From: Cognataquiflexum rubidum
Lineage (GTDB): Bacteria > Bacteroidota > Bacteroidia > Cytophagales > Cyclobacteriaceae
Assembly (NCBI RefSeq): GCF_022538115.1
Contig: NZ_JAKZAL010000001.1
Location: 124,001 to 188,000, forward strand
Direction of reading: 5' to 3'
Length of the DNA: 64,000 bases
Under the pieces are notes generated by a model. The model worked only from the letters and a program-made list of their open reading frames with translations. It searched no databases and had not been told where the DNA came from. Below, piece after piece: positions 63,800-64,000 of the stretch (position 1 is the stretch's first letter; every line of letters starts with the position of its first letter). The position numbers and the translations under genes are program-made.

Positions 63800-64000
63800 T
63801 GCGCCTATCCAAAATCTTTCTCCTTTTATTAATTTTTCGATTGTCTCCTATTTCTGCCTATGGACAAATCCATTTTGTACAAAAAGGGCAGATGAAAATA
63901 GGGATAAAAGTCACCTTAAATGATGAGGTCCTGGACATTGATAGTTTATCTGACTCATTTGACCCTAGGACAGGCGTTCCTGTAAAGCTAGTAATTCCGG
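63800..64000 (+). CDS. Secreted protein, 5' part only (cut by window edge)
   Basis: 67 codons to the edge. MRLSKIFLLLLIFRLSPISA is a signal peptide followed by YGQ. Then IHFVQKGQMKIGIKVTLNDE, VLDIDSLSDSFDPRTGVPVK. Not enough to assign a family. Confidence 0.6.

Overview
The window looks like a chromosomal segment of a Bacteroidota bacterium, most likely order Cytophagales, family Cyclobacteriaceae (Algoriphagus- or Cyclobacterium-like). This is inferred from gene content only: many lipoproteins with Bacteroidota-style signal peptides, a TonB-dependent receptor with a CarboxypepD-type N-terminus, TAnnTTTG promoter boxes, NUDIX-type sugar regulators, GH20/GH88/GH127 hydrolases with a sulfatase, DUF5692-type proteins, and palindromic intergenic repeats of a kind common in this phylum. 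I see no tRNA, rRNA, CRISPR array or intact insertion sequence.

Layout. 1-4.3 kb: the 5' part of a PQQ-type sugar dehydrogenase lipoprotein, two copies of a nested-palindrome repeat, and a purine permease coupled to a secreted MTA/SAH nucleosidase. 4.5-9.4 kb: an accessory patch with two toxin-antitoxin modules (PIN-domain VapC type; DUF1778-GNAT TacAT type), a GNAT enzyme, an SDR/membrane protein/AraC operon whose regulator carries a nonsense codon, and a decayed gene. 9.4-17 kb: a tightly overlapping five-gene operon (small membrane protein, sodium:solute symporter, GH88 hydrolase, Old Yellow Enzyme, SDR) followed by a divergent sulfatase, read as uptake and breakdown of an (unsaturated) uronate-type sugar. 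17-23.4 kb: a NUDIX-fold regulator, a PAS plus metallo-beta-lactamase pair, a 1.3-kb repeat field without genes, and a baeRF-type protein.

23.5-28.7 kb: two DUF5692-like paralogues bracket an epoxide-hydrolase-like enzyme and a frameshifted outer-membrane barrel gene. The hydrolase gene is flanked by a direct repeat of the barrel gene's 3' end. 29-36 kb: an AraC regulator, a 133-bp tandem duplication, a GH20 hexosaminidase with an inserted domain divergent from a second NUDIX regulator, and a TlpA-like thioredoxin. 36-42 kb: a secreted KatG, a BlaI/M56 signalling pair with two clear BlaI operators, a hairpin element, and AlkB. 42-50.6 kb: GH127, a four-gene operon with two DM13 lipoproteins, a barrel and a Crp/Fnr regulator, a two-component system, and a membrane-anchored XRE regulator. 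50.8-64 kb: CotH, an esterase, a cupin, a subtilase, a decayed second katG, a TonB receptor, a Fic protein with palindromic operators, a penicillin acylase, a small conserved protein, and a truncated secreted protein.

Most interesting leads: the DM13-barrel-Crp operon; the transmembrane XRE regulator; the two NUDIX regulators whose promoter boxes lie so close to ATG that the mRNAs should be leaderless; the recombination scar around the epoxide hydrolase; and gene remnants (molybdopterin oxidoreductase, katG, barrel and two unassigned types) found by reading intergenic DNA. Family calls rest on motifs and recall, not on database searches.
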